Source: Pedobacter zeae (GTDB taxonomy: Bacteria; Bacteroidota; Bacteroidia; Sphingobacteriales; Sphingobacteriaceae). From it: 64,000 nucleotides of DNA. Location: the NCBI RefSeq assembly GCF_014196715.1, contig NZ_JACIEF010000002.1, positions 434,001-498,000 of the forward strand, in the 5' to 3' direction. The position numbers and the translations under genes are program-made. Of the stretch, positions 17,343 through 25,676 are shown one piece after another. The notes under the pieces are model-generated. The model saw nothing but the letters and a program-made list of their open reading frames with translations. It did not search any database and was not told the DNA's origin. Each line of letters begins with the position of its first letter. Positions within the stretch are counted from its first letter, which is position 1.

Positions 17343-19196
17343 ATGAATAAAAAAGTATCTATTATTTTATCGCTGCTGGGCCTATCGCTATCCCTTTCTG
17401 CACAGCAGCAAAACAAATCATGGTCAATGGTAAAAGGGAAAATCTCTTCACCATGGGCACAGGAAGTTAATCCTAAAAATGTATTGCCAGAATATCCCCG
17501 CCCTCAGTTTGAGCGAACGGGTAACTGGAAAAACTTAAATGGCCTTTGGGATTACGCCATTTCCGAAAAATCAGGGCGCCCGGCCATTAACCAAGGAAAA
17601 ATTTTAGTGCCATTTGCTGTAGAATCTGCACTTTCAGGTGTGGGTAAAACGGTTGGTAAAGATAGCCTGCTTTGGTATAAAACCAGCTTTACTGTGCCTG
17701 CAAATATGAAAGGCAAAGAAATTTTGCTTCATTTCGGTGCCGTTGACTGGAGGAGCACCGTGAGCATCAACGGTAAAGAGGTGGGTAAACATGAAGGCGG
17801 TTTCGATCCTTTCAGTTTTAACATTACTCCATTTTTAAACAAGAACGGAAATCAAACTTTAACGGTAGAAGTCTGGGACCCAACTGATGAGGGGCCTCAG
17901 CCAAGGGGAAAACAGGTGAAAAAACCGGAAGGTATCTGGTATACCCCTGTAACCGGCATCTGGCAGACGGTATGGATTGAAGCCGTAAATAAAGTACATA
18001 TCGATCATATTAAAATAACACCGGATATCGATCAGCAAACGGTGGCGGTTACGCCAATTTTAGCAGGGGCCGGTGCAGGCAACCAGGTTAAGGTTTCGGC
18101 ATGGGATGGTACGACAAAAGTGGCTGAACAGATCGCCGGTGGCAATGGCGCCATCCGTTTAAAAATTGCGAACCCAAAACTCTGGGATCCTAAAAATCCA
18201 TTTCTATACGACCTTAAAGTTGAGCTGATTGCTAACAATAAAACGGTAGATGAAGTGAAGAGTTATTTTGCCATGCGCAAAACCTCCATAGGTAAAGATC
18301 AGAATGGTATTCAGCGCATGCTGTTAAACAATGCGTTTGTTTTTCAGTATGGCCCGTTAGATCAGGGCTGGTGGCCGGATGGGCTTTATACCGCGCCAAC
18401 AGATGCAGCCTTGAAGTTCGATATAGATAAAACCAGGGAAATGGGTTTTAACATGATTAGAAAACACATTAAAGTGGAGCCTGCACGCTGGTATTACTAT
18501 TGCGATAAAGCAGGTATGTTGGTTTGGCAGGACATGCCAAGTGGCGACCTGGGTAACGGCTGGGAAAACCGCCCGGGTATTTTAGATCATGGATCGGATA
18601 AAAACAGAAGTGCCGAATCTGAAGGATATTACAAAAAAGAGTGGAATGCCATTATCGATGCACTTTATAATGTACCCTCAATCGTAGTATGGACACCTTT
18701 TAACGAGGCTTGGGGCCAGTTTAAAACCGTAGAAATTGCCAAATGGACAAAAGAGAAAGATCCTTCAAGGTTAGTCAATACGGCCAGTGGAGGTAATTTT
18801 TATCCGGTAGGCGATATGATCGACCTGCACAATTACCCACATCCGGCCATGCCGAGTCCTGATTATTTTGGAAAAGACTATGCCCTTGTACTTGGTGAGT
18901 TTGGGGGACTTGGTCTTCCTATTGATGGCCATGTGTGGCAACAGAAGAATAACTGGGGTTATCAGAGTTTTAAGAACAAAACGGATCTGTTTAATAAATA
19001 TGCCCAGTTTATGAAACGTTTGGCAGAATTAATCCCCCTGGGGCTTTCTGCCGGAGTGTATACCCAAACTACCGATGTAGAAGTAGAAACCAATGGTTTG
19101 ATGACCTATGACAGAAAAGATATTAAGTTTTCGGAAGCGCAGATGAAAGCGTTGCATGATAAACTTGATCAGATCAGTGTGCCGGTGAAGCAATAA
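17343..19196 (+). CDS. GH2-family glycosidase (beta-galactosidase/glucuronidase-like)
   Basis: 617 residues. A signal peptide (LLGLSLSLSA-QQQ) precedes a jelly-roll sugar-binding domain (about 45-215, NLNGLWDYAIS...VDWRSTVSINGKEVG), an immunoglobulin-like domain (about 218-315) and a TIM barrel. Acid/base E455 is in TPFNEAWGQF and nucleophile E519 in VLGEFGGLG. Other barrel landmarks are MGFNMIRKHIKVEP and LVWQDMPSG. It ends after the barrel without the extra C-terminal domains of LacZ, as in many PUL-encoded GH2 enzymes. Substrate could be a beta-galactoside, beta-glucuronide or beta-mannoside. It is the last gene of the PUL; a repeat-rich spacer upstream may give it some independent expression, and a terminator follows. 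Confidence 0.9.
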   Translation: MNKKVSIILSLLGLSLSLSAQQQNKSWSMVKGKISSPWAQEVNPKNVLPEYPRPQFERTGNWKNLNGLWDYAISEKSGRPAINQGKILVPFAVESALSGVGKTVGKDSLLWYKTSFTVPANMKGKEILLHFGAVDWRSTVSINGKEVGKHEGGFDPFSFNITPFLNKNGNQTLTVEVWDPTDEGPQPRGKQVKKPEGIWYTPVTGIWQTVWIEAVNKVHIDHIKITPDIDQQTVAVTPILAGAGAGNQVKVSAWDGTTKVAEQIAGGNGAIRLKIANPKLWDPKNPFLYDLKVELIANNKTVDEVKSYFAMRKTSIGKDQNGIQRMLLNNAFVFQYGPLDQGWWPDGLYTAPTDAALKFDIDKTREMGFNMIRKHIKVEPARWYYYCDKAGMLVWQDMPSGDLGNGWENRPGILDHGSDKNRSAESEGYYKKEWNAIIDALYNVPSIVVWTPFNEAWGQFKTVEIAKWTKEKDPSRLVNTASGGNFYPVGDMIDLHNYPHPAMPSPDYFGKDYALVLGEFGGLGLPIDGHVWQQKNNWGYQSFKNKTDLFNKYAQFMKRLAELIPLGLSAGVYTQTTDVEVETNGLMTYDRKDIKFSEAQMKALHDKLDQISVPVKQ

Positions 19197-19220
19197 ACTA
19201 TATCAACCTGTACATTACTA

Positions 19221-19259
19221 AATCATTAGCCTGTATAGCAATCCGGGCTAATGATTTTT
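19221..19259 (+). terminator. Rho-independent terminator after the GH2 gene
   Basis: AATCATTAGC (19221-19230) pairs perfectly with GCTAATGATT (19247-19256), extended by one C-G pair, and is followed by TTT. It closes the plus-strand PUL transcript 25 bases after the stop. Confidence 0.8.
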
Positions 19260-19284
19260 AAGCAAATGGCAGCGGAGTTTTGTT

Positions 19285-19442
19285 TACCTTTCTCTACCCC
19301 CTTGTTTACCCTTCTCTACCTATTCTTTACCTTTTCTCTACCTTTCGTTTACCTTTTGCTTACCTTTTCTGTACACCAAGTTAACCCCAGGTTAACCCCA
19401 TGCTTACCAATTCTTTACCCTGGCCTTACCTCATTCATTACC
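19285..19442. repeat. Helically phased array of about 15 TTTACC-like units with 11-bp period
   Basis: TACC (or TACA/TAAC variants) begins at 19285, 19295, 19307, 19317, 19328, 19339, 19350, 19361, 19372, 19382, 19393, 19405, 19416, 19427 and 19439. The intervals are 10-12 and mostly 11. Eleven is not a multiple of three, so this is not a coding repeat. After the array, GGTAAAGCCAGGGT (19448-19461) is an inverted near-copy of ACCCTGGCCTTACC (19417-19430). It lies between convergent genes. One unit per helical turn puts all sites on one DNA face. Confidence 0.75.
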
Positions 19443-19626
19443 TGAAAGGTAAAGCCAGGGTTCATTTTGAGTTTAGTTTAGGTTAACTTCGGCCGATGTT
19501 GCCTGCCAGCAAGTACCTTTAAGCGGTATTCGTTGTATTGGCCTTACATTGCCCAAGAACCATTAATTCATAAAAAAAAACGCTATCTTCCGTTGGATAA
19601 TCACCTTAATTGCACTAATTCTTCAC

Positions 19627-20442
19627 TCAGTCCTTCCAATTTTTAACCTTCAGCTCATCACCAACCTGTAGGCTACCTAAATGATGATGAAGCAGGTTCT
19701 GTCCGAACATGATTTTTTTGCCTATTGTCCGGTAGCCGGCCAGTGTTCTTAGCGGTTCTTGCCCTTTTTCCCCGGTTTGTTGATCGATCGTAGTGAGCAC
19801 ACACCTTGCGCATGGTTTTACTGCTGAAAACAGCACCCCGCCGATGTAAAATGTTTTAAAACGGTCTTCGATATGCGGCTCCCCGCCAGTAAAAACAAAA
19901 TTCGGACGAAAGCGGTCCATAAGGATTGGTTCTAAGAGCTTTTCATTTAGTCCGTTAAGCGAAGACTGACCTATAATCAGGCAAGGGTAACCATCGGCAA
20001 AGCTTACAATTTCATTATTGAAAGCATAATCCCGGTCAACCATTCTCTTTTCAGTTTCTGGCATTTTTACCAACCTAACTTTAAACTCCAGGAAGGCTGA
20101 AAACCAATTGCTTACCGCTTTATTTACTTCAAGTGCCGTAGTGGTATCGTTCCAGATGATAACCGAAACCTGCTCTCCCGTATCTTCATCCAGTGAGAAA
20201 GAAATGTTTTGCTCAGGTAATGTTTTATGAGCAATGCTTAATTTACCACCAGCTATATTTACCTGCAACAGGGCCAGCTTACCATGTTTCCGTTGGGTGA
20301 TAAATATACCTTCCTCATCAACGAGCATCCATCTTCTATCATATTGCAGGCCTCTTTCTTCGAGTTTTGCCTTTTGTAAACTTATGCCGCCAAGCGATTT
20401 GATGGGGTAAATATTGATTTCGGAAAGGACAAACTTGTTCAT
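19627..20442 (-). CDS. MOSC domain protein (YcbX-like)
   Basis: 271 residues. The N-terminal MOSC beta-barrel domain (about 1-95: LSEINIYPIKSLGGISL, RGLQYDRRWMLVDEEG, FITQRKHGKLALL) is followed by a MOSC domain (about 110-265) with RFRPNFVFTGG and the conserved cysteine-bearing KPCARCVLTTID. Members carry sulfur or the molybdenum cofactor; E. coli YcbX helps detoxify N-hydroxylated bases. This member has no ferredoxin domain. It is monocistronic and convergent with the GH2 gene. Family assignment is secure; the physiological substrate is not known. Confidence 0.9.
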   Translation of the reverse strand: MNKFVLSEINIYPIKSLGGISLQKAKLEERGLQYDRRWMLVDEEGIFITQRKHGKLALLQVNIAGGKLSIAHKTLPEQNISFSLDEDTGEQVSVIIWNDTTTALEVNKAVSNWFSAFLEFKVRLVKMPETEKRMVDRDYAFNNEIVSFADGYPCLIIGQSSLNGLNEKLLEPILMDRFRPNFVFTGGEPHIEDRFKTFYIGGVLFSAVKPCARCVLTTIDQQTGEKGQEPLRTLAGYRTIGKKIMFGQNLLHHHLGSLQVGDELKVKNWKD

Positions 20443-20600
20443 GCTTTAAAGGTAAAAAAACACGTCTGGATTTATCTAATAATGTGGGTGAAAATGATTA
20501 AGGTGGATTAAAGAAGTAAACTGAAATTATCAACCTGTTTTTACCATTAAGCCAAAGCGGCAAGCGATGGGCTTTTGGATGTTGAATAACCGTTGAAAAC

Positions 20601-20634
20601 AGAAAGGGCGGCAAAATTATTTTGCCGCCCTTTC
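20601..20634 (-). terminator. Strong palindromic terminator after the GIN-domain gene
   Basis: AGAAAGGGCGGCAAAAT and ATTTTGCCGCCCTTTCT form a nearly perfect hairpin of about 16 bp with a T-rich flank on both strands. It lies 17 bases past the stop of the 20651 gene and isolates it from the MOSC gene. Confidence 0.85.
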
Positions 20635-20650
20635 TGTTTGGTTAAGGAAC

Positions 20651-21250
20651 TTATTTTGCTAATGAGGCCGTTTGTTCAGTACCGGTTACCGGCGAACTCA
20701 TTTTTGTTTTCATTGCAGCAAACCCGTCTAAATTTAATTTTGGCGTAGTTCCCATTACTAAGATATGTTCTCCGGTAGCACCGCTTAATTTTAAATCTGC
20801 ACGACCTTCAATTACAGTGTATAAGTTTTCTGTATCTGAATTGATCTCGGCAACGGCATCTCCTTTTAAGAATAATTGAAGGTATTTCGAATCCAATTTA
20901 CCTGCAGTTTTTACCACTGCATTTTCAGAAGCCTGTATTCTATAAATGTTGTTTACATAAACGGTAATCTTAGCGGTATTGCCATCAGCCGAACTGATTT
21001 TTAGAGCATGTCCATCCTGGATCACTTTTACTTTACCGGTATTGTCTTCATTGTAACTTACACCTTCTTTTTTCCCTTGCACCAATGTAATTTCTACATT
21101 TCCACTTACAATAACCTGACCGATGTTTTTAGGTGCCGACATTTTAACTGGCTGTTTCTCGCTTGCCATTACACTTGTTGAGAAAATAGCAGAACTTAAA
21201 ACGATAGCTGCCAATACTGATTTTGTTAGGGTTTTGATTGAAGTTTTCAT
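20651..21250 (-). CDS. GIN-domain (DUF2807-like) secreted protein
   Basis: 199 residues from the ATG at 21250 (MKTSIKTLTKSVLAAIVLSSAIFSTSVMASEKQ), which gives a clear signal peptide. The frame stays open 31 codons further upstream, but that part is not signal-like. The mature part has the repetitive beta pattern of head-GIN domain proteins: GQVIVSGNVEITLVQGK, ALKISSADGNTAKITVYVNNIYRIQASENAVVKT, YLQLFLKGDAVAEINS. Such domains form beta-helices and are common as surface or periplasmic proteins of unknown role in Bacteroidetes. It is monocistronic, with its own terminator. Confidence 0.75.
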   Translation of the reverse strand: MKTSIKTLTKSVLAAIVLSSAIFSTSVMASEKQPVKMSAPKNIGQVIVSGNVEITLVQGKKEGVSYNEDNTGKVKVIQDGHALKISSADGNTAKITVYVNNIYRIQASENAVVKTAGKLDSKYLQLFLKGDAVAEINSDTENLYTVIEGRADLKLSGATGEHILVMGTTPKLNLDGFAAMKTKMSSPVTGTEQTASLAK

Positions 21251-21634
21251 AATGCTTTTATTTATATTTTTAATTAATATTTTGTGATTGTTTTGTAGAT
21301 AAGACGCCCCTAAATACAAAACGTTGCAGCAGAAAATCCTCAATTATACCAACGCAGCTTAATTCTCGACGAACGGGTATAAAAACCGGGCGAAAAAGCA
21401 TTCATTTTTCCGGATAAATCTATGCAGACAGGTTGATTTTCCGGATGAGGGCTCACTTAAAATTCCGGAATGATAACAATATGTTAGTAGTTTAAGGCTT
21501 TGAGCAGCAAGATCGAGACCTCCAATTAGGAGAAAGATAGTGGATAAGACTGCTACCTTTGGACAAAGTATAGCGATTGAAACGTAAAGATATTTCAATT
21601 ATGGTCGAAAGGTCACCCTAACGGTTCAGGATGA
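21251..21634. other. Spacer upstream of the GIN gene, no supported gene
   Basis: Contains the promoter region of the minus-strand GIN-domain gene and the end of the preceding transcript. A 79-codon minus-strand frame (21359-21598) has no signal, no domain-like pattern and no good start context, so it is not called. Confidence 0.5.
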
Positions 21635-22384
21635 CTAAAATTTAATTGATAGTTTTTCCGATACAAGCACATTGTTTTTGTAATACTCGAAAAACCAATT
21701 ACCATTCTTTTTTATAACGATACCATTCATACTCCCGCTGTTCGAAATATAACAATCCTCAACTGAGGTTTTTAGCAGGGTCATGATGATTTTAGGCGTT
21801 GCATCTATCAGTTGGTAGCCATTGCTGATGGGCTGTGCATACAACAGTGCTTCTTGTGCTTCTGTTTTGGCCGCAACCGGCTGATTAACAGGTAAAGGTG
21901 TTGTTTTAACCTCTGCGTTTGCGTTGGTTGGTGCCTGGTTGCTTACCACTGAAGGGTTGCCTGCAACATATTTAAAATCGTTAAAGGAGGTCAAAGCATC
22001 TTTCAATGCCAAATTATAGGAGGTTTCATATTCTTTCTCCCTGCTTTTGCCAGGCTTGCTCTTCATTACTACTGCCCCCCTGCAATCTTTAAGCAAAAGG
22101 GTAACGTTCGTCACAAACATGGTATTGTTTTCCTGCAGATCTGCTGCCAGGGCCTTACACCTGTCGGTTGCAATTTCCTGGGGTATTTCTGCATTATCAA
22201 AATACACCGTAAAGCCTTTTTCCTCAAAAAATGTCTTGATGAGGGTATTCAAGCCGTATCGGTTAACCTGCTTAAGAAAACTGAATTTCTCGGGCACGAT
22301 GATGTATTTGTAGTTTCCGGTATTAGACTGTGCCTGAACTGAAAAAGAGATGGCTAAAAGGACAATAAAAAGATACCTTTTCAT
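21635..22384 (-). CDS. Hypothetical secreted/periplasmic protein
   Basis: 249 residues. A signal peptide ends SVQA-QSNTG. The N-terminal half (KYIIVPEKFSFLKQVNRYGLNTLIKTFFEEKGFTVYF, NTMFVTNVTLLLKDCRGAVVMKSKPGKSREKEYE) forms an alpha/beta domain reminiscent of a conserved family seen in Bacteroidetes. A proline/alanine-rich linker (about 145-175) leads to a C-terminal part with EDCYISNSGSMNGIVIKKNGNWFFEYY. I do not recognise a named family. A -7-like TAAATTTG (22451-22444) lies about 60 bases upstream of the start. It has no operon partners. Confidence 0.7.
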   Translation of the reverse strand: MKRYLFIVLLAISFSVQAQSNTGNYKYIIVPEKFSFLKQVNRYGLNTLIKTFFEEKGFTVYFDNAEIPQEIATDRCKALAADLQENNTMFVTNVTLLLKDCRGAVVMKSKPGKSREKEYETSYNLALKDALTSFNDFKYVAGNPSVVSNQAPTNANAEVKTTPLPVNQPVAAKTEAQEALLYAQPISNGYQLIDATPKIIMTLLKTSVEDCYISNSGSMNGIVIKKNGNWFFEYYKNNVLVSEKLSIKF

Positions 22385-22657
22385 AACGGTTAATGGAGTT
22401 TGGACAAGACCCGGCTCAATTTATAGAATGAAACGGAGAAAATCAAATTTATCGTTCAGCAAGATAATCCCTGTCAATTGCTGATCACCAGAACAATCGA
22501 TTGAATTGATCTGATACCGCAAGTCAAAAAAGAATAACTGTTTAACCTAATTCGTTGCATTAATCAATTCAATTGTTTATTATTATGGCGATTAATGATC
22601 ATCATCTAACCATAACGCTGCATTTGTGGCGTGTAATAAACCAAATATTCCAGAAAA

Positions 22658-22750
22658 ATGGAGGAGCGCAAACTTATTAAATTACCTGCATGGGCCCATG
22701 TTAAATTACCACCAACCATGTGGTTTGCAGATGGAAATTTTCTCCATTGA
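22658..22750 (+). CDS. Possible 30-residue leader peptide upstream of the MFS gene
   Basis: The short frame begins at an ATG (MEERKLIKLPAWAHVKLPP...) and ends with TGA at 22748-22750, 52 bases before the transporter start. It contains a perfect 12-bp palindrome CATGGGCCCATG (22689-22700) and is followed by CCTCCTTTTTTT. It might be a regulatory leader, but amino-acid content alone does not prove translation. The rest of the 418-base spacer (22385-22802) shows only AT-rich promoter-like sequence. Confidence 0.25.
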   Translation: MEERKLIKLPAWAHVKLPPTMWFADGNFLH

Positions 22751-22802
22751 GCCTCCTTTTTTTATCCAGAAATCAAAACCAATTTAACCTAAATCTGAGC
22801 AT

Positions 22803-24077
22803 ATGCTTAACATTCAAACCACAAAACTATTTTGGGCGAGCTGCCTGGCCTTACTGGTCACCTCGCTTTCCTTTGGCATCCGTGCTGGGATAATGAACCA
22901 GCTCGGGATCGATTTTCAACTCAGTACTACCCAATTGGGCACCATTACAGCTGCTGCCTTCTGGGGATTTCCGCTAGCCATTGTGGTTGGAGGATTTGTA
23001 GTGGATATAATAGGCATGAAACGTTTGCTGATCATGGCCTTTGTTTTTCACCTGGCCGGAATTATCCTTACCGTTTTTGCCCAGGGCTATTGGAGCCTGT
23101 TTTTATCTACCCTGCTGATCGGCATTGCCAACGGTACTGTAGAGGCCGCCTGTAATCCATTGGTAGCCGCTTTATATCCTGAAAATAAAACCACCAAACT
23201 AAACCATTTTCATTTATGGTTTCCAGGAGGCATTGTAATCGGTACATTACTGGTTACCCTGTTTGTTCAGCTTGGACTTGGCTGGAAGGTGCAAGTGGCC
23301 ATGATGATTATTCCTACGCTAATTTACGGGTACCTGTTTTCGAAGCTGGATTTTCCCGTTACCGAAAGGGTATCATCCGGTTATTCCAGTTCAGATATGT
23401 ACAAAGCAGTATTTTCTCCTTTGTTTATCTTTATGTTCATCTGCATGTTCGGTACGGCCATTACCGAGTTATTTACTGGCCAATGGATAGGTTTACTGCT
23501 CAAAAACGTAACCGATAATGCCATTTTATTGCTTACCCTTACCACTGGAATTATGGTTATTGGCCGGGGTTTTGCAGAGCCTGTGGTTCACCGGCTTGCT
23601 CCTCAGGGCGTACTGCTTTTATCAGCAATATTTGCTGCAGCCGGACTTTACATGTTAAGCACCTTTACCGGTAATTCGGTTTTCTTTGCCGCCATTATTT
23701 TTGGTATAGGCGTTTGTTATTTCTGGCCTACCATGATCGGTTTTGTGGCCGAAAATGTTCCTAAATCCGGGGCACTTGGCTTAAACCTGATGGGAGGTGC
23801 AGGGATGTTTGCTGTTTCTATTTATACCATATTTATGGGTAGTTTTTACGATAACCTTATTGTTAAACATTTACCTGCCGGGGCATCTTTAGATGCTTAT
23901 TTAAAAGCTCCTGAAAATTCTGCGTTTGCGCAGGCACTCTCCAATGCCAAAAACCTGGCCGGCCCGGAAATTCTGCGGGCTACGCTGATTATCCCGGTGA
24001 TACTCATTGTGGCTTTCGGCGGATTGGTGATCTATATGCGCTCCAGGAAAAAGAGCAGTGCCATAGCCGCTAATTAA
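22803..24077 (+). CDS. MFS transporter, FHS/FucP-like sugar carrier
   Basis: 424 residues with twelve predicted membrane helices and a central loop near residue 200. It shows MFS landmarks: RAGIMNQLGIDFQLSTTQLGTI, GGFVVDIIGMKRLL after helix 2 (motif A-like) and IGIANGTVEAACNPLVAALYPENKTTKLNHFHLWFPGG. The last is very similar to the fucose-galactose-glucose:H+ symporter group (N-H-x-H-x-x-F-P-G-G). A cytoplasmic-membrane monosaccharide proton symport role is likely; the exact sugar is unknown. It stands alone, a few kb from the PUL, and could take up a monosaccharide released by it. A long hairpin terminator follows. Confidence 0.88.
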   Translation: MLNIQTTKLFWASCLALLVTSLSFGIRAGIMNQLGIDFQLSTTQLGTITAAAFWGFPLAIVVGGFVVDIIGMKRLLIMAFVFHLAGIILTVFAQGYWSLFLSTLLIGIANGTVEAACNPLVAALYPENKTTKLNHFHLWFPGGIVIGTLLVTLFVQLGLGWKVQVAMMIIPTLIYGYLFSKLDFPVTERVSSGYSSSDMYKAVFSPLFIFMFICMFGTAITELFTGQWIGLLLKNVTDNAILLLTLTTGIMVIGRGFAEPVVHRLAPQGVLLLSAIFAAAGLYMLSTFTGNSVFFAAIIFGIGVCYFWPTMIGFVAENVPKSGALGLNLMGGAGMFAVSIYTIFMGSFYDNLIVKHLPAGASLDAYLKAPENSAFAQALSNAKNLAGPEILRATLIIPVILIVAFGGLVIYMRSRKKSSAIAAN

Positions 24078-24120
24078 AAGATAACAACTTTATAGGTTTT
24101 GGTGCCCATGCAAGAATAAG

Positions 24121-24175
24121 ATCTACAGGTTTATGCCGCCAAATTGGTCATAAACTTGTAGATATCCAGTTTTTT
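24121..24175 (+). terminator. Rho-independent terminator after the MFS gene
   Basis: Fifteen-base arms ATCTACAGGTTTATG (24121-24135) and CATAAACTTGTAGAT (24149-24163) pair with one mismatch. The hairpin is followed by ATCCAG and a run of six T. It separates the convergent MFS and peptidase genes. Confidence 0.8.
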
Positions 24176-24217
24176 GGAAAGGGGGAGGAACACGATATTA
24201 TTCTTCCACAGATTTAA

Positions 24218-24913
24218 TTACAGCAACGGGCTGCCAGGCGGGTACTCATATGGAGCTTTACCTGCTTCAAAAATCCTGGTGTATTCACTTCCTTCTGTTG
24301 TGATTTTGTTATTTAATATCCTGATCCAATTGCCTTCACGTAAGCCTATTACCTTAATGTTATTTTGCGTTAAAAATTCCATAATCCTTGTTTCCCGTGT
24401 TTCGCCATTGTGTTTTAACTCAGGATTTGGATCAAGATAATGAGGATTAATGTTAAAGGGTACCAGACCCATACACTCAAAAGAGGCAGGATATACGATC
24501 GGCATGTCGTTGGTGGTTTTCATATTCAGGCCACCAATGTTGCTTCCGGCGCTACAGCCCAAATAAGGCTTACCTTTTCTGATGTTTTCGCGTAAAACAT
24601 TCATCAATCCGAGCTCATGTAATGTCTTTACTAATAAAAAAGTATTGCCACCACCTGCGAAAAAGCCTTTGGCCATGTTTACCGCTTCAATAGGATCTGC
24701 AAACTCATGCAGGCCTTTTACGTTGATATTAAGGCTAGCGAAAAAATCTTTGGCTTTTGAAGTATAGGCTTCATGCGAAATACCTCCGGGCCTGGCAAAA
24801 GGAATAAATATAATTTCGTCTATCCCCGAAAAGAGCGTAATCAGCTCATCTTTCAGGTATTCGAGGTAGTTGCCACCAAACAGCGTGGAGGTAGAGGCAA
24901 GGATGACATTCAT
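24218..24913 (-). CDS. Peptidase E-like (S51) dipeptidase
   Basis: 231 residues from the ATG at 24913 (MNVILASTSTLFGG); an upstream in-frame ATG at 24958 adds 15 residues unlike the family. The class I glutamine-amidotransferase-like fold of peptidase E is evident: FAGGGNTFLLVKTLHELGL, the nucleophile elbow YLGCSAGSN with S121, and the NPHYLDPNPE segment with H158. Family members cleave Asp-X dipeptides (PepE) or act on cyanophycin dipeptides. Typical length is about 230. It is monocistronic. Family certain, exact substrate inferred. Confidence 0.87.
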   Translation of the reverse strand: MNVILASTSTLFGGNYLEYLKDELITLFSGIDEIIFIPFARPGGISHEAYTSKAKDFFASLNINVKGLHEFADPIEAVNMAKGFFAGGGNTFLLVKTLHELGLMNVLRENIRKGKPYLGCSAGSNIGGLNMKTTNDMPIVYPASFECMGLVPFNINPHYLDPNPELKHNGETRETRIMEFLTQNNIKVIGLREGNWIRILNNKITTEGSEYTRIFEAGKAPYEYPPGSPLL

Positions 24914-25082
24914 TTTTGTTTTGCTTAATTGGCAATTATAAGCTTTTTTGCCGAACAATTGTCCTTTAAATCAGTAACCAGACTTCGTACCGATTGATGG
25001 TTACTTGCTGCACACGATATCAAATTGAATTTAATGAGGTGCCTGGAAGTAATAGAAAATGAGGTGAAAAATACGATGAAAC

Positions 25083-25478
25083 CTAATGCTGCGGATCAGA
25101 TACGGTGGTTGCAGAAAGATATTTTCTTCTATCGCTTAGCCATTCCTTCATTTTTGGAAAAATATACAGGATCGCAAATGCCAGCATGGAAATAAGGGCC
25201 TGCAAAGAGAGGTTAATCTTTGTTACCGGGTGAATATCTACTTCGCCCATTACCACGTACAGGCGGTATATACTTCTTATAATGATCAGGATCAACAAGT
25301 ACCTGCTCCATTCGAACCTGCGCTTGATAAGGATAAAAAGAAAATAGCGCGCGATTAGTATAGCTATAAAAATAACCAGTTCTTGCGTGCTCTTATAATC
25401 GTAGAAAAACAAGTTTACTATCCCGATTAAAAAAGTAATTAAAATAAGATTTGAAGATAAGGAATACTTATTCTTCAT
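25083..25478 (-). CDS. Small four-helix membrane protein of unknown function
   Basis: About 131 residues from the ATG at 25478 (a GTG at 25496 would add six). Four hydrophobic helices (NLILITFLIGIVNLFFY, ELVIFIAILIARYFLFIL, YLLILIIIRSIYRLYVV, ALISMLAFAILYIF) are separated by short charged loops and followed by a cytoplasmic-looking tail KMKEWLSDRRK. It matches no family I can name. It lies just downstream of, but outside, the terminated polysaccharide operon, and could be an independent gene. Confidence 0.6.
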   Translation of the reverse strand: MKNKYSLSSNLILITFLIGIVNLFFYDYKSTQELVIFIAILIARYFLFILIKRRFEWSRYLLILIIIRSIYRLYVVMGEVDIHPVTKINLSLQALISMLAFAILYIFPKMKEWLSDRRKYLSATTVSDPQH

Positions 25479-25616
25479 TAATTTAAAATTTATCACTTAA
25501 TTAGGTTTAGGGCGACAGATGGTACAAATGTCTTGATAATTTTTTTAATAAGGTAATTTTGATTGTCAAAGAAATCTTAAAGTGTTGATATTTATCAATA
25601 GGGGAAATAGTTGCCC

Positions 25617-25650
25617 AAAAAAAAGCGGATTGCAATTTGGCAATCCGCTT
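25617..25650 (-). terminator. Terminator of the polysaccharide operon
   Basis: AAGCGGATTGC (25623-25633) pairs with GCAATCCGCTT-type sequence (25640-25650). On the minus strand the hairpin is followed by eight T (25624-25617). It is 27 bases after the last operon gene and is the only strong intrinsic terminator I found between wza and this point, so transcription may run about 36 kb. Confidence 0.88.
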
Positions 25651-25676
25651 GATGTTATATTGGATAGAATGTTATC

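Noticed and set aside
19251..19445. 64-residue frame rich in Leu, Phe, Thr and Pro
   Set aside because: It lies on the 11-bp TTTACC array; the non-triplet period and skewed composition show it is not coding.
21359..21598. 79-residue minus-strand frame upstream of the GIN gene
   Set aside because: No signal, domain pattern or start context, and it occupies the promoter region of the GIN-domain gene.
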